This document shows positions 32,126 through 43,539 of a stretch of 64,000 bases of DNA, one piece after another. A program made the position numbers and the translations under genes. This stretch comes from Nelumbo lutea (Eukaryota; Streptophyta; Magnoliopsida; Proteales; Nelumbonaceae): contig JAKGHH010000004.1 in NCBI GenBank assembly GCA_022828595.1, forward strand, positions 23,878,372 through 23,942,371. The letters run 5' to 3'. Under the pieces are notes generated by a model that had not been told where the DNA came from, searched no databases, and saw only the letters and a program-made list of their open reading frames with translations. How positions within the stretch are numbered: the stretch's first letter is position 1; every line of letters begins with the position of its first letter.

Positions 32126-34098
32126 ATGTCTAGCTTTGATAGCTCAGACGATTCTTCGAGTAGGGCCGACATAGGTTCCACCAACCGAGCCGTGTCCCCA
32201 GACTGCCTCAGTGACCCCGAGGTGGAGCTTGAGGACTATGAACTAGTGGGCCGAGTTGCTTCGGGCAGTTTGGCGTCTACCTCCCGCCGAGGTCGGATGC
32301 TAGACAGGTTTGGTCCTTCGACCATGACGCCTGAGGGGCTTCAATCCATACTTCTGTCCTACAATCTTCCTGGGGGGTACACATATTTCATTCCTTCGGG
32401 TAGCTTTCCTTGGGAACATGGTCCCAACGAGATCGTGATTTTTCGAGAGCAGCTCGCCGCAGGGTTGCGACTTCCTTTCCATCCCCTCCTCGCCGAAGTC
32501 ATAAACCACTTCGGTGTCACCATTGGCCAGCTTCACCCGAACTCTATTCGGAACCTGGTGGGGACGATATCCCTTTTTTGCGAGCAGAATTTCCCCTTGG
32601 ACTTAGAGATATTCTCCTCTATCTTGATGCTCAAGAGACAGGCGGGTCCTCTTCCTGGGGGGAGACGGGCGTATTACCTTACTCCTTACCAGGGTTTTAA
32701 GCTTCTGCACGATCTCCCTAACAAGGTCCCGGCGTGGAAGCGAGACTATTTCGGCGTGCGAAGTGCACAAGGATGGCCCTTTCAGACCGGGTGGGGTGAG
32801 GCCGCTCCCGACTCGGGCGTAACTCTTGATAAAGAGACGGTGAAGGGTCTCCGGCAGTGGGCACGGCAAGGCTTAAAGTGCCACCACTACTTAACGGAGG
32901 CTAAGCTTTTTGCAGCCGGCTTGAGTTCGGGTAGGTTTCTGGCTATGCGGTTTTTTGCTTGCTCTGTTCCTTCATTTTTTCTGATGTCGAACTCGTTCTG
33001 CAGGTGTGATGGATGCGGAGAGAACTCGCGGCGGGCGTTTGTTCCAAGGTATGAAGAGGAGGAAGCGGGTCGCCAAGCGAACTCGTACCGAGCTACCCCT
33101 GGATGAGGAGCCCCAAGCCCCAGATCATACGACAGAGGATCTGTCCAGGGAGCCCGAAGTGACTTCACCGGTGCACGAGACTGCTGGGGTGCCTTTCGCT
33201 GAAACCACTCATACGGGCGCTCCTGCGTACTCAAGTGCTCCTCACTCCGGGTCTGCTCATACGCGGGCTGGGCCCTCAGGCTCGGGAGCTCAAGGGGAGT
33301 TTAGGAGCGTGTTGATGCCGAACTACGCTCTTCAAAAGAGCAGGGATGCTACTTTCCTCGAGGAGGTCGCGGCGTGGACCGATCTTCCCTTGAATCAGGT
33401 CGCTTGCCGCGCCGTAACACATGCCATGGTGGTAAGTGAGATTCCGTCTTCCTTTTTTATTATGTTGATTCTGCTGTTATTTGCTCACTTGTTTCTTTTG
33501 GTAGGTGAATTCTTCAATTCATGCCTTGGCTGCCCAAGTGGAGAGGAGCTCGCGACAGGTGTGAGCTGCTGAGACAGCTGCCCATGCGGCTGAAGAAGCC
33601 TTCCGTGCTGCAGAGGCAAATACCCGGGCTGCTGAGGCGGCTGCTTACGCTGTTGAAAAGGCTACTCGCGTCGCGATGGCCAGACAGGCGAGGTCTCAGC
33701 GTGACGCCGAGGCCATGGGGGTAGTTGTCAAGCACATGGCGGACTTGAAGTTGGATTTACAGCATCAAGTCGAGTATCTTCAGGAGGACATTAGGGAGAG
33801 AACACAGATTTTCTCCCAAGGCATTGAAGACGCCAAAAAGAAGGCAGTTGAAGACTACATTGCCTCCCCGCGTTTTGACGATCTGATGGTGGACTCTTAT
33901 AGGAGGGGGTTCAAGTTGAGCCGGTGGGTGATCCGGAATACATACCCCGACCTCGATGTAAGTGTCATAATCACTTCGCGCATAACTCAGGAGATGGCCA
34001 ATGCTGCCGATGGCGAGCCGGACTCTGAAGGAGAGGCAGGGCCTTCGGGTGTTGTTGAAGTGCCTTCCGATGGCGAAGAAGTGGATCCGGGCATGTAA
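32126..34098 (+). CDS. antisense accessory gene of Tat element A, three exons, one internal stop
   Basis: Exons are 32126-32930, 33004-33431 and 33505-34098; introns of 73 and 73 bp are GT-AG and keep the frame. The product would be about 608 residues but for a TGA at 33562-33564 (codon 431). Exon 1 encodes an acidic Ser/Asp-rich start, then a region with EQLAAGLRLPFHPLLAEV, PNSIRNLVGTISLFC and AWKRDYFGV that resembles Pfam PF04195 ('putative gypsy type transposon'). Exon 2 adds a basic MKRRKRVAKRTRT segment, a likely nuclear signal. Exon 3 is Ala/Glu-rich, probably coiled coil, and ends with an acidic tail. The same gene with the same intron positions occurs in element B. Its function is unknown; it is not part of gag-pol and lies convergent to integrase, 205 bp away. 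Confidence 0.75.
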
Positions 34099-34302
34099 TT
34101 TTTTTTTTTGCCAATGTACTATTTCTTGCAATGGAGTGTCTTTTTCCCTTGCTCATCTTCCTCGAGCTGTTTCTTTGCCGGGTTTTTAGATTTCCGTGGT
34201 CTTTTATGCCGCGAACTGATTTTTTTGCCGAGCTGATAATGTGCTGAAGTTCCTCGGCTTGCCTTGTGGCACGGCCTGATTTCGTCCACTTCGCTAGGTG
34301 GT

Positions 34303-36321
34303 TTATAGGTAGTATCGCCTCAAGTTCACGATGTTCCACGTTCGGGGTACTCGTTTGCCTTCCAAGGTTTCGAGTTCATATGCGCCCCCGAGCGCTGTTT
34401 TTACTTTATAGGGACCTTCCCAATTAGGTCCAAGCTTGCCGACGCCGGGTTCGGGCACCATAATTTTCCAGAGGACCAGGTCGCCGACTCGGAAGCTTCG
34501 TCGCTTTACTCTGCTATTGTAGTAGCAGGCTACCTGCTGCTGGTATGCCGCTGTTCGGATGTGCGCGAGGTCCCTTACCTCGTCCAGTAGGTCGAAGTTG
34601 GTGCGTAACTCGTCTCCGTTCGTCCGATCGTCGTATGTTTCTAATCGCAACGTTGGTATTTCGATTTTCGCTGGGATCACCGCTTCAGTACCGTAGGTGA
34701 GGTTGAAGGGGGTTTCTCCCGTGGCTGCTTTTTCGGTCGTTCGGTGAGCCCATAAGACACTTGGTAGCTCTTCGGTCCACAATCCCTTAGCTCGATCCAG
34801 ACGTGCTTTCAGTCCGCGCAGGATGGCGACTGACGCGAAATTTTGCCTGTGGGTGCGCGACTGACGTGAAATTTTGCCGAATCCCCATGTCCTGGCACCA
34901 CTCTTGGAACTTGATATCCTCGAACTGTTTGCCGTTGTCGGAAATTAGAATCCGAGGTAATCCGAAGCGACATACTATGTTCTTCCAAAAGAAGTTCTAT
35001 ATGTTTCGGGCCGTAAAAGTTGCCAGAGGTTCGGCTTCTATCCACTTCGTAAAATAATCTACCGCAACAACTAAGAATTTTCGCCCGCCTGCTGCTGGTG
35101 GGAATGGCCCGAGGAGGTCGATGCCCCATTGTGCAAAGGGCCACGGGCTGGCGAGGTATTTGAGGTCGGAGGCATGTTGATGGTGGATGTTAGCGTGCTT
35201 CTGACACTTGTCGCATTTTCTGACGAGCTCGACAGCTTCTGCCTTCACCATTGGCCAGTAGTATCCTTGTCGAAGTGCCTTTTGGGCGAGTGCTCTGCCC
35301 CCCAAGTGTCCGCCGCACAGGCCTTCATGAGTGTCGCGGAGTACAAACTCGGCTTCAGTAGGTCGTAGGCACCGCAAATAGGGGAGCGTGTATGACCGTC
35401 GGTATAATCGTTCGTCTATTATGACATATTTGGCCGCCTGGCGCTGCACCCTTTTGGCGGCATTGCGTTCTACAGGGAGGGTTCCGTCTATCAGGAAGCT
35501 TGCGAGTGGATCGATCCAGCTCGGCTCTGCTTCTAAGATGGGAGCGACCTCCTTTGTCCCCCCAAGAATACTAGGCCGAGGTAAGTCCTCTATGTACACA
35601 GTTCTCATATTGTTGTGACTCATGCTGGCTAACCGGGATAGGGCGTCGGCCTCAGTGTTTTCGGACCTCGGGATTTGCCTGATGATGTGTGACCGGAAGT
35701 TGAGCCGGGCTTCTTTTACTTTGGCAAAATATGCGATCATGGAGAGATCGCGTGCTTCGTACTCGCCGGTAACTTGGTTTACCACGAGCTGAGAATCGCT
35801 GCAGATGACCAAGTGTTTTGCCTTTAACTTTCGCGCTAGGTCCAGCCCGGCGATTAGTGCTTCGTACTCTGCCTCGTTGTTGGATGCCGCGAACTCAAAG
35901 CGTAGCGCGTACTCTACTTTTGTGCCGCTCGGGCCGCACAAGACTATTCCAGCTCCGCTGCCCTGCCGGTTCGAGGAACCATCCATGTGAAGGATCCAGG
36001 GCTCCTCATCCCAATTCGCTCTTCACCTGATAAGGAGAGATGCCACACTGGATGCTACTTCACGGGGTTCGAACTCTATGGCTCAGGAGCTCCGGGTTCA
36101 TCGCAAATGGGGACCTCGGGCTCGACCTGTGGGGCTTCGTGGCTGAAAGTGCACTTGGCGATAAAATCTGCCAAAGCTTGGGCCTTGATAGCGGTTCTCG
36201 GTTTGTACTGGAGATCGTACTCGCTGAGTTCGATGGCCCATTTCGTCAGTCGACCGGAGACTTCGGGTTTGAGTAAAACTTGTCTGAGAGGTTTGTTAGT
36301 TAGGACGATGACTGTATGAGC
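34303..36321 (-). pseudogene. additional RNase H and integrase of element A
   Basis: From 35986 down, one 329-codon frame starts with an extra RNase H domain (MDGSSNRQGSGAGIVL, NNEAEYEALIAGLDLA, CSDSQLVVNQ, ADALSRLAS). It runs into the integrase HHCC finger (HEGLCGGHLGG, CDKCQKHANIHH) and the first catalytic Asp (QWGIDLLGPF). The frame stops at 34997. The second Asp lies in ISDNGKQF near 34935. The segment that should carry the catalytic Glu (NGQTEVVNRA in element B) is replaced at 34810-34865 by a short duplication. The C-terminal integrase (34782-34303) is open again. An upstream linker (36320-36000) has two or more stops. Confidence 0.9.
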
Positions 36322-37672
36322 CTAGAAGTACGGGCGGAGTTTCTGAGCTGCTATTACTAGGGCGTATGCTAGTTTTTCTATCTCCGGGTACCTTGCCTCT
36401 GCTCCCTGCAAAATTTTAGTAACATAATATATGGGTCGTTGGACCCGGTCTGTTTCCTTTATTAGTACCGAACTGACCGCCTCGTCGCTCGCCGAGAGGT
36501 ACAGTTGTAAGACCTCGCCCACCCCGGGCCGGGCTAAGGTTGGTATACTAGCGAGGTAACCTTTTAGTTCGTCGAACGCGAACTGACAGTCCTGGGTCCA
36601 TTCGAACCCTTTGCCTTTGACTGTCTTGAAGAAGGGTAGGCAGCGGTCTGCTAACTTGGATAAGAAGCGGCTTAGAGCGGCTATGCGGCCGTTTAGCCTC
36701 TGGACATCTTTTACTTTCCGAGGTGGTTTCATATCTAGAACGGCTTTTACTTTGTCCGGGTTGGCCTCAATACCGCGCTGATTGACAATGTAGCCTAGGA
36801 ACTTGCCCGAGGTGACGCCGAAGACACACTTGTTGGGATTCAACTTCATGCTAAAGTGTCGCAGGATTTGGAAAACAGAATCTAAGTCTTGTAATGACCA
36901 TGTCGTCTACATAGCACTCTATCTTCGTACCAATCAGGGGCCGAATCAGCTTTTTTACAAGTCTTTGGAAAGTTGCCCCGACGTTTTTTAGTCCAAAGGG
37001 CATGACTTTGTAGCAATACAGGGCGAACTCGGTAATGAAGCTGGTTTTTTCCTCGTCGGATGGGTCCATCCTAACTTGGTTGTAGCCCGAGTAGGCGTCC
37101 AGGAAGCTTAGCAACTCGTTTCCCGAGGTCGCGTCCACTAGGCGGTCAATTCTGGGGAGGGGGAAGCAGTCTTTTGGGCAAGCTCGGTTCAGGTCGGTAT
37201 AGTCGACGCACATGCGCCACTTGCCGTTTGCCTTTTTTACCAACACTGGGTTGGCCACCCAGCTCGGGTAGTGGACTTCTCTTATGAAGTTTGCTGCGAG
37301 GAGCTTCTCAACCTCCTCGTCGACCGCTCTCCAGCGTTCTGGGGCTAAGTTGCGTTTCTTCTGTCTAACGGGTCTGACTACAAGGTCAGTATTAAGCTTG
37401 TGAGTTATCAGTCTGGGGCTAATGCCGGGCATGTCGGCCGCAGACCAGGCAAAAATATCTAAATTTTGGAGTAAAAAACTTACCAGTTCGGCTCGTAGGG
37501 GATCTTCGATGGAAGCTCCGATGCTTAGTGTGCGAGCTGGGTCCGTAGCTGAAGCCTGGATTGCGACTGTTTCCTCCGTGGGGGAAGCTCGCTCCTCACC
37601 TTGCTCCACCAGCCGCTCCAGCTCGAGGTCGTCGGCCGTCTTGGTTTTTCCCTTTAGGGCGGCAACGTAGCA
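36322..37672 (-). pseudogene. reverse transcriptase and RNase H of element A
   Basis: RT blocks are intact: WRMCVDYTDLNRACPKD, ELLSFLDAYSGYNQVRMDP, YKVMPFGLKNVGATFQ and the catalytic ECYVDDM (about 36885-36905). Just after it 26 bases present in element B are missing, shifting the frame. The second ORF (36849-36322) continues through thumb and RNase H (LYLSASDEAVSSVLI) and ends at a TAG where related elements have Gln before AHTVIVLTN. The first part is in frame with gag-protease across one stop. Confidence 0.9.
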
Positions 37673-40081
37673 CTAGCTGGACTCGAGCTGGTCGCCCCGC
37701 GCTACCCCTATACCGAAGTCCGTAGGGAACTTCATGGCCAAATAGTAGGTGGAGACCGCCGCCCGTAGGACATGCGTGATCGGCCGCCCTATTATGGCAT
37801 TGTATGGGGAGGGGGTCGCGACTACCAAGAAATCATGGTTGAGTCTGACCGCACAAGGCCATGTGCCGACTTCCACAGGGACAGTTATTTTCCCGAGGGG
37901 CCTAACTTCATCTACGCTGAAACCTACCAGGGGAGTGTTCGCGGGCTTCAGCTCGCTCCTCTTTAACTGCAGCTGGTCAAATGCCGATTTGAAGAGGATG
38001 TCCGCTGAGCTGCCCGAATCTACGAGCATGCGCCTGACCTCGAAATCGCTAATCCTTAGCTTAATGACAAGTGCGTCATCATGGGGGTAGTGGACTCCTC
38101 GCGCGTCGTCCTCCGTGAAAAAGATTGGCTCTTCAGTCTTTGGCCTCTTTGGGGGGTTCCTTTCTTCGAGGGCCACTTCGCGAACTGAAGTCCGGGCTGC
38201 TGCCGAGGTACACCACGCTACTACGGATCCTCCCACTATTACATGGATGGTTCCCCAAACTGGCCTCTCTTCCGGAGGCTGCTTCTGCAACGGTTCGGCA
38301 GGTCTGTTGCTAGACTCGGGTGCATCCTTTTCTTGCTCCCCTTGCCGACCTGCTTTATTGTTATTGTTATGCTGTACAAAATTTCTCAAGTATCCGCGAC
38401 GGATGAGTCCCTCTATCTCGTCACGGAGGTTATTACACTGTTTGGTGCTATGACCATGGTCTCTATGGAAACTACAATACAAATTCTTGTTTCTATCGTT
38501 CGGATTTCCCTTCAGGCGAGGTGGCCACCTAACGTACGGAGCGTCTTTGATCGTCATTAAGATCTTTGTCCGCCTCGTGTTCAACGGCGTGTAGTCCGTC
38601 CGAACTGCTAAGGGGGCCCGGAAGGACTGGTTCGGCTTCGGCTCCCGGATCGGGTTTTTTCTACTCACCGGGTTGGGGAGCTCGCCTTCTCTCTTTCTTT
38701 TCTCGTTCCCGCCTTCGGTTCGTTGGTTGATCTCTTCCTCAGTCCTCATGAACTTATCCGCGAGTTTGAGGAATTCGGCCACGGTCGCGGGCTGGTTGGC
38801 CACCATGTGCCATTTGAACTCTTTGTGTGTCACCCCTCTTTTGGCCGCCGCGAGCTGCACTACAGGGTCCAACCGTGGTATTTGCAAGCATGCCTCGTTG
38901 AACCGCTTGATGTAGCCCCGAATAGACTCTCCTTCTCTTTGGACCACTCCGAAGATGCTTTCCTCTGTTCTGGGGCACCGTCGGCTGGTGACGAAGTGCG
39001 TGGTGAAGATTTGCACGAACTGGGCCCAGCACTTTATCGACCCGGGGGCTAGGTTCCTGTACCAAGTGTGGGCTACCCCCCTGAGGGTGATGGTAAAGGC
39101 CACGCACATGCACGATTCGCTAGCCCTGGCGAGGTGCATTTGCGATTGAAAGGCGTCAACGTGGTCGTTGGGGTCAAAGGACCCGTCGTACTTGTCCAAA
39201 GGTGGGAGTTTGAAGTCTCTGGGTAAGGGGACCGCCAGGAGTTCCGATGCGAGGGGGGAAGGAACGGAGAGAGCCGGGGTAGCCCCTACCTCGTCCGAGC
39301 TCGTGGCTTTGCCTTTGACTTCCGACAAGGCGCGGGTGGCGGTCTGGCGCTTCGCCGGCACCTTCGCCGTTGAGCGGCCTTGTGCTGGCGCTGCTGGCCT
39401 CCGTGTTACCGACCTCGATGGCCCGGAGTGCTGGTAGTCCGCCGCCAGGGCGCTGAATCGATTTTCGGTGAGCGGGAGCTCGACTTGGACCGCCGGGGTG
39501 CCGACCTCGCGGGCGAGGTTCCCGACCCACCCGCGGGTTGCGAGGCGGGGATGACATTTCTCTCTCTTCGGCCTGGGGACGAGGCCTGGCTGTTGGGTGG
39601 TTTTGGGGCCGGGAGGCCTTCGCCTGGCGAGGGCGCCCATCCTGCGGGGAGGCCTTGACCGGCCTCGGAGCGGGGTGGCAGGTGGAAGTAGTAGTTGGTT
39701 CAGTGACAGTTGGGGGACCTGCTGTTGGTAGTGATACTAGGAGATGTTGTGTAGCACTTGGTGCTGGTGAAGTTGGTGCTGTTGGAACTGTGCATTTGGG
39801 CTTGCATTCCCGCAGCACTGCACCAGGTCCTCCAACCGTTCTTGTCTAGCTGCCATGGGTATGGCAGTTGGTTCAGTTAAAGTTGTCTCAAAGGGGATAT
39901 GAAAGGGTACGTTTTTGGTAGTAGGGTTAACGGGTTCCACTGCTTGTGGCGTGTTCAGGATGTGGATCACATCCGACGAAAGGGGGAGGGTGAACTGTCC
40001 AACGCACACTACGGGGACCTGTCGTTGCTGCCCGGTGGCGTTTGTCTCCGTGCCTCGTCCGGTTTTGCTGGAGGAGTCCAT
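37673..40081 (-). pseudogene. gag-protease of element A, nearly intact
   Basis: The ATG at 40081 opens MDSSSKTGRGTETNATG. One frame runs to RT, interrupted only by TAG at 39737-39739 and TAG at 37673-37675 (AAG in element B). The retrotransposon gag domain is at about 39190-38700 (LPPLDKYDGSFDPNDHV, HTWYRNL, RGYIKRFNEA), a zinc-knuckle-like YCSFHRDHGHSTKQCNNL near 38420-38480, and the protease site RRMLVDSGSSADILF near 37990-38035. With only two nonsense changes this is the best-preserved coding region of the pair. Confidence 0.9.
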
Positions 40082-40145
40082 GAGTATTTGGATTTTTAAA
40101 GAAGAAAGGGGGTATCGAAGTTTGGAGGGAGCTTTTTGAAGCGTA

Positions 40146-40165
40146 TTCCCACAGATGGCGCCAAT
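40146..40165 (-). promoter_or_regulatory. probable primer binding site of element A
   Basis: On the minus strand ATTGGCGCCATCTGTGGGAA follows the 5' LTR end CATCA. TGGCGCC-type sites directly after the LTR are common in this lineage; I did not assign the tRNA. Confidence 0.6.
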
Positions 40166-40369
40166 TGATGGAGCGCGATCCGGCTGGTCTTAGTTGTCCG
40201 CTGCCTTGCTTTAGAACGAGGTAGCTGGGATCCTGACGCGGGAGAGATGGGCAAGCTCCGGGGGGAAACCGGTGTCGCGGCTCCGTCTCTCAAGTTAGAT
40301 TCTGTCAGAAGCAAGGTAATACCAGATAGCGAAAGTTTTTTGCATACCTCTCTTATTCGGGGGAAAGGG
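40166..40369 (-). repeat. 5' LTR of element A, last 204 bp only
   Basis: Matches 30451-30650 with roughly 10 percent differences, many of them transversions. The rest of this LTR is missing in the assembly gap. Confidence 0.85.
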
Positions 40370-40469
40370 NNNNNNNNNNNNNNNNNNNNNNNNNNNNNNN
40401 NNNNNNNNNNNNNNNNNNNNNNNNNNNNNNNNNNNNNNNNNNNNNNNNNNNNNNNNNNNNNNNNNNNNN
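40370..40469. other. assembly gap, exactly 100 N
   Basis: One hundred N is the usual placeholder for a gap of unknown size. It falls between two inverted, similar LTRs (A minus, B plus), so about 0.8 kb of LTR is missing on each side and more DNA may lie between. Confidence 0.95.
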
Positions 40470-40578
40470 CCCCCGGAGCTTTCCTTCAATCTTTCTTCTC
40501 CATTTCAGGTTCCCTGTTGCTCAGTTCAAGAGGCAAGGTTGTTGACAGCTAAGACCGGCCGGAATTGCGCCACCATCA
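40470..40578 (+). repeat. 5' LTR of element B, last 109 bp only
   Basis: Matches the end of the 3' LTR (48400-48500), including TTTCAGGTTCCCTG and GACCGGCCGGA, and ends CACCATCA. ATTGGCGTCGTTCTTG follows as the probable primer site. Confidence 0.85.
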
Positions 40579-40619
40579 ATTGGCGTCGTTCTTGTGAGAA
40601 CGCTTCCAAAAAAGGCCTC

Positions 40620-42870
40620 CCTCCAAACTCTCATAACCTCCTTTTCCTTGCAAAAAACCCATACACTCATGGCTTCTTTCTAGCAACGCCGGACGTGGCA
40701 CGGAGACAAACACCACCGGGGAACAACTTCAAGTCCCTTGGTGTGCGTTGCGACAGTTCCACCATCCCCCCTCTCGGTGGATGGGATCCCCAACTTGAAG
40801 TGCGCGCCACAAGCAGTGCGCGCCCGTAAACCTTCTTCCCATGAGCATCCCCCTTTCCTCCCCTACTATTGAACGACAACCTTCACTGAACCAACATGTT
40901 CGGTCACCAACCTTGAGCAGCCACAACCAACAACCGGTTGGAACGACCTGATGCAGTGACATGCGGGCAAATCCAAGCCCAAGATGCAACAGTTCCAAGC
41001 AGGCACGCAGCTATCGATCAGCACCATCAGTTACTTTGCACAACATCTGCCTTGTCATCACTATAAGAACCAGCAGTTCCCCCAACTGCCACTCGAACCA
41101 ACCACCACTTCCAACCTCGGCACCCTGCTCCGGAGGGCTCCGGCTTAAGGCGTCCTCCCTACAGGATAAGGACGCCCCCACCAAGGAAGGCCTCTCCACC
41201 CATAACCCCCCTCAACAAGCCAGGCCTCGTCCCCAGGCCGAAGAGAGAGAAAAATCATCCACCGCCTCGCAGCTCGCAAGCGGGTCTAGGAACACTCGCC
41301 CACGCAAGATCGGCACCAGCAACTTCTCGACGCTCCATAACACCGTGAGTTCCTCCGCTTCACGGAAAACCGATTCGGCAGCCTAGCAGCTAGCACTAAC
41401 ACAGGCATTCCGGGCACCCCCATCGAGCTTTTGCAACACAGATGGCCAGCAAGCGCCGAGTACGCAGTAGGCCCACTCAACAACGACAGATGGCCGCACG
41501 GCAAAATGTCGTCGAAATTAGCCACCACGTGTCCTGTCAGAGAGGCTCAGAGGCAAAGGAAAGAGACGAGCCTCGGAACGAGGGTATGGAGCTGCCCCGA
41601 TTCTTCTCGAGTTTCTTCCCCCCTCCGCATCAGAACTACCTGGCGGTTCCCCCATTGCCCAGTGGATTAGTGTCAAGCTTCACCACCTTTGGACAAGTAT
41701 GATGGGCTTCCTTCGACCCCCACACGATCCACATTGAACGCTATTCCAGTTCCCAAATGGCACGTGCGCTAAGGGTGTCTGTGGAGCCAAGTTGAATCTG
41801 TGCATAGTGCGTCAGGCCTTCCAACTCACCACCTTTCCAGGGGGGGTAAAGCCCGCACATTGGTACAGGAAACCTGGCCCCTGGTCGATAAAATGCTGGG
41901 CCCGAGTTCGTGCAGTCTTTCACTGCACAAACTTTGTCAACCAGCAAAAACGGTGCCCCAAGACAGAGGAAAGCATTATTCCGCGGAGTAGTCCAGAGGG
42001 AAGGAGAATCCATCCGGGGGCTACATCAAGCGATCTCAATGAAGCAATGCTTACAGATACCCCGCGGTTAGACCCCGTTTTGCAGCTCGCGTAGCCAAGA
42101 GAGGGAGTAACGCACAAAGAGTTCAAGTGGGCACATGGTAGCTTAACGACAAGCCCGCACACCGTGCCCGAATTCCTCAAGCTCGCGGACAAGTTCATCG
42201 AGGACAGAGGAAAGAAATCAACCAACGGAACCGAAAGCCAGGGAATGAGAAAAGAAAGAGGGAAGGCGAGCCCTCCAACCCCAGTCGACAGAAAAAACCC
42301 GACGCCGGGAGCCGAAGTCGAAACCAGTCGTTCGGGCTCGCCCTAGCAAATCGGACGGATTACACGCCGTTAAACGCGAGGCGGACCGAGATCTTTAATG
42401 ACAATCAAGGCGAACGCACCCATAAACGTTAAGTGGCCACCTCGCCTAAAGGGAAATCCGCAACGAGAGAAATAAAGAATTTGTTATTGTAGTTTCCATA
42501 AAAGACCCACGCGTCATTGAGTAACCGGAACAGTGTAATAATCGTCCGGGACGAGATAGAGAGGGAGCAGCGAAAAGGATGCCCCCGACAATCTAGCAGC
42601 AGACCTGCTGAAGCCCGTTCGCAGCGACAGCCTCCGGAAGAGAGGCCAGTTCGTGGAACCATCCATGTAATTGTGGGAGGTTCAGTGGTAGCAGGGTGCA
42701 CCTCGGCAGCAGCCCGGACTTCAGTTCGCGAGCGGCCCTCGAGGAACGGAACCCCCCAAAAAGACCGAAGACCGAAGAACCAATCTTCTTCACGGAAGAC
42801 GATGCGCGAGGGGTCCACTACCCCCACGATGACGCGCTCGTCATTAAACTAAGGATCAGCGACTTCGAGG
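40620..42870 (+). pseudogene. gag of element B, heavily frameshifted
   Basis: Short open pieces align with gag of element A: the start near 40671 (MASF then TAG), the gag domain around 41700-42070, FLKLADKF near 42175, HVIVGGSVVAG near 42665, and ERNPPKRPKTEEPIFFTEDD at 42740-42810. Many small indels separate them. Confidence 0.8.
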
Positions 42871-43530
42871 TCAGCACGCGTACTCGTAGATTCGGGCAAC
42901 TCAGCGACATTCTCTTCAAATCAGCATTTGACCAGCTACAGTTACAGAGGAGCGAGTTGAAGCCCGCGAACACTCCCCTGGTGGGTTTCAGCGGAGAGGA
43001 AGTCAGGCCCCTCGGAAAAATAACAGTACCTGTGGAAGTCAACACATGGCCTTGTGCGGTCAGACTCAACCATGATTTCCTGGTGGTCGCGACCCCCTCC
43101 CCATTACAATGCCATAATAGGGCGGCCAATCACACATATCCTGCGGGCCGTGGTCTCCACCTACTATTTGGCCATGAAGTTCCCTACAGACTTCGGTGTG
43201 GGGGTAGCGCGTGGCGACCAGCTCGAGTCCCGAAAGTGTTATGTTGTCGCCCTAAAGGGAAAAACCAAGGTGGCCGACGACCTCGAACTGGAGCGGCCTG
43301 CGGAGCAAGGCGAGGAACGAGCTTCGCCCACAGAGGAAACGGTCGCAGTCCCGACTTCGGCTACAGACCCAGCTCGCACACTACAGATCGGTGCTTCCGT
43401 CGAGGAACCCCTACGAACCGAACTGGTGAGTTTTTTACTTCATACTAACCCTATAGTCAGACCCGTTAGACAGAAGAAACGCAACTTAGCCCCAGAGCGC
43501 ATTGGAGCGCGGTCAGAAGCTCCTCGCAGC
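42870..43530 (+). pseudogene. protease region of element B, broken
   Basis: DILFKSAFDQLQLQRSELK is intact, but the upstream active-site segment reads TRTRRFGQLS instead of a DSG motif. A shift near 43110 is followed by MKFPTDFGVGVARGDQLESR and the linker to RT. Here the codon matching the TAG at 37673 of element A is AAG. Confidence 0.8.
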
Positions 43531-43539
43531 AAGACTTCA

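Larger units (their letters stand above)
30451..40369 (-). mobile_element. Tat-lineage Ty3/gypsy retrotransposon, element A (5' LTR cut by gap)
   Basis: Reads on the minus strand: partial 5' LTR (40166-40369), gag, protease, RT, RNase H, additional RNase H, integrase, then a plus-strand antisense gene (32126-34098), polypurine tract and 3' LTR (30451-31469). LTR ends are TGATGAAGG...CATCA. An extra RNase H before integrase and an additional antisense ORF are known traits of plant Tat-lineage elements. Coding damage is modest: two single nonsense codons in gag-protease, a 26-bp deletion after the RT YVDD box, further stops, and destruction of the integrase glutamate segment. It is paired head to head with element B. 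Confidence 0.9.

Noticed and set aside
32300..33234. Minus-strand ORFs opposite the antisense gene of element A
   Set aside because: The plus-strand reading has splice sites, a promoter and a matching copy in element B; the minus frames are shadows.
33541..33680. Third intron to bypass the TGA at 33562 in the antisense gene
   Set aside because: CGACAG|GTGTGA could be a donor, but element B has GGCACAAGC there and reads through, so a simple nonsense change is more likely.
39174..39818. 214-codon Pro/Arg-rich ORF overlapping gag of element A
   Set aside because: A shifted frame over the GC-rich gag linker; gag itself reads through in another frame with only one stop.
40247..40552. ORFs spanning the run of N
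   Set aside because: They cross an assembly gap and lie in LTR sequence.
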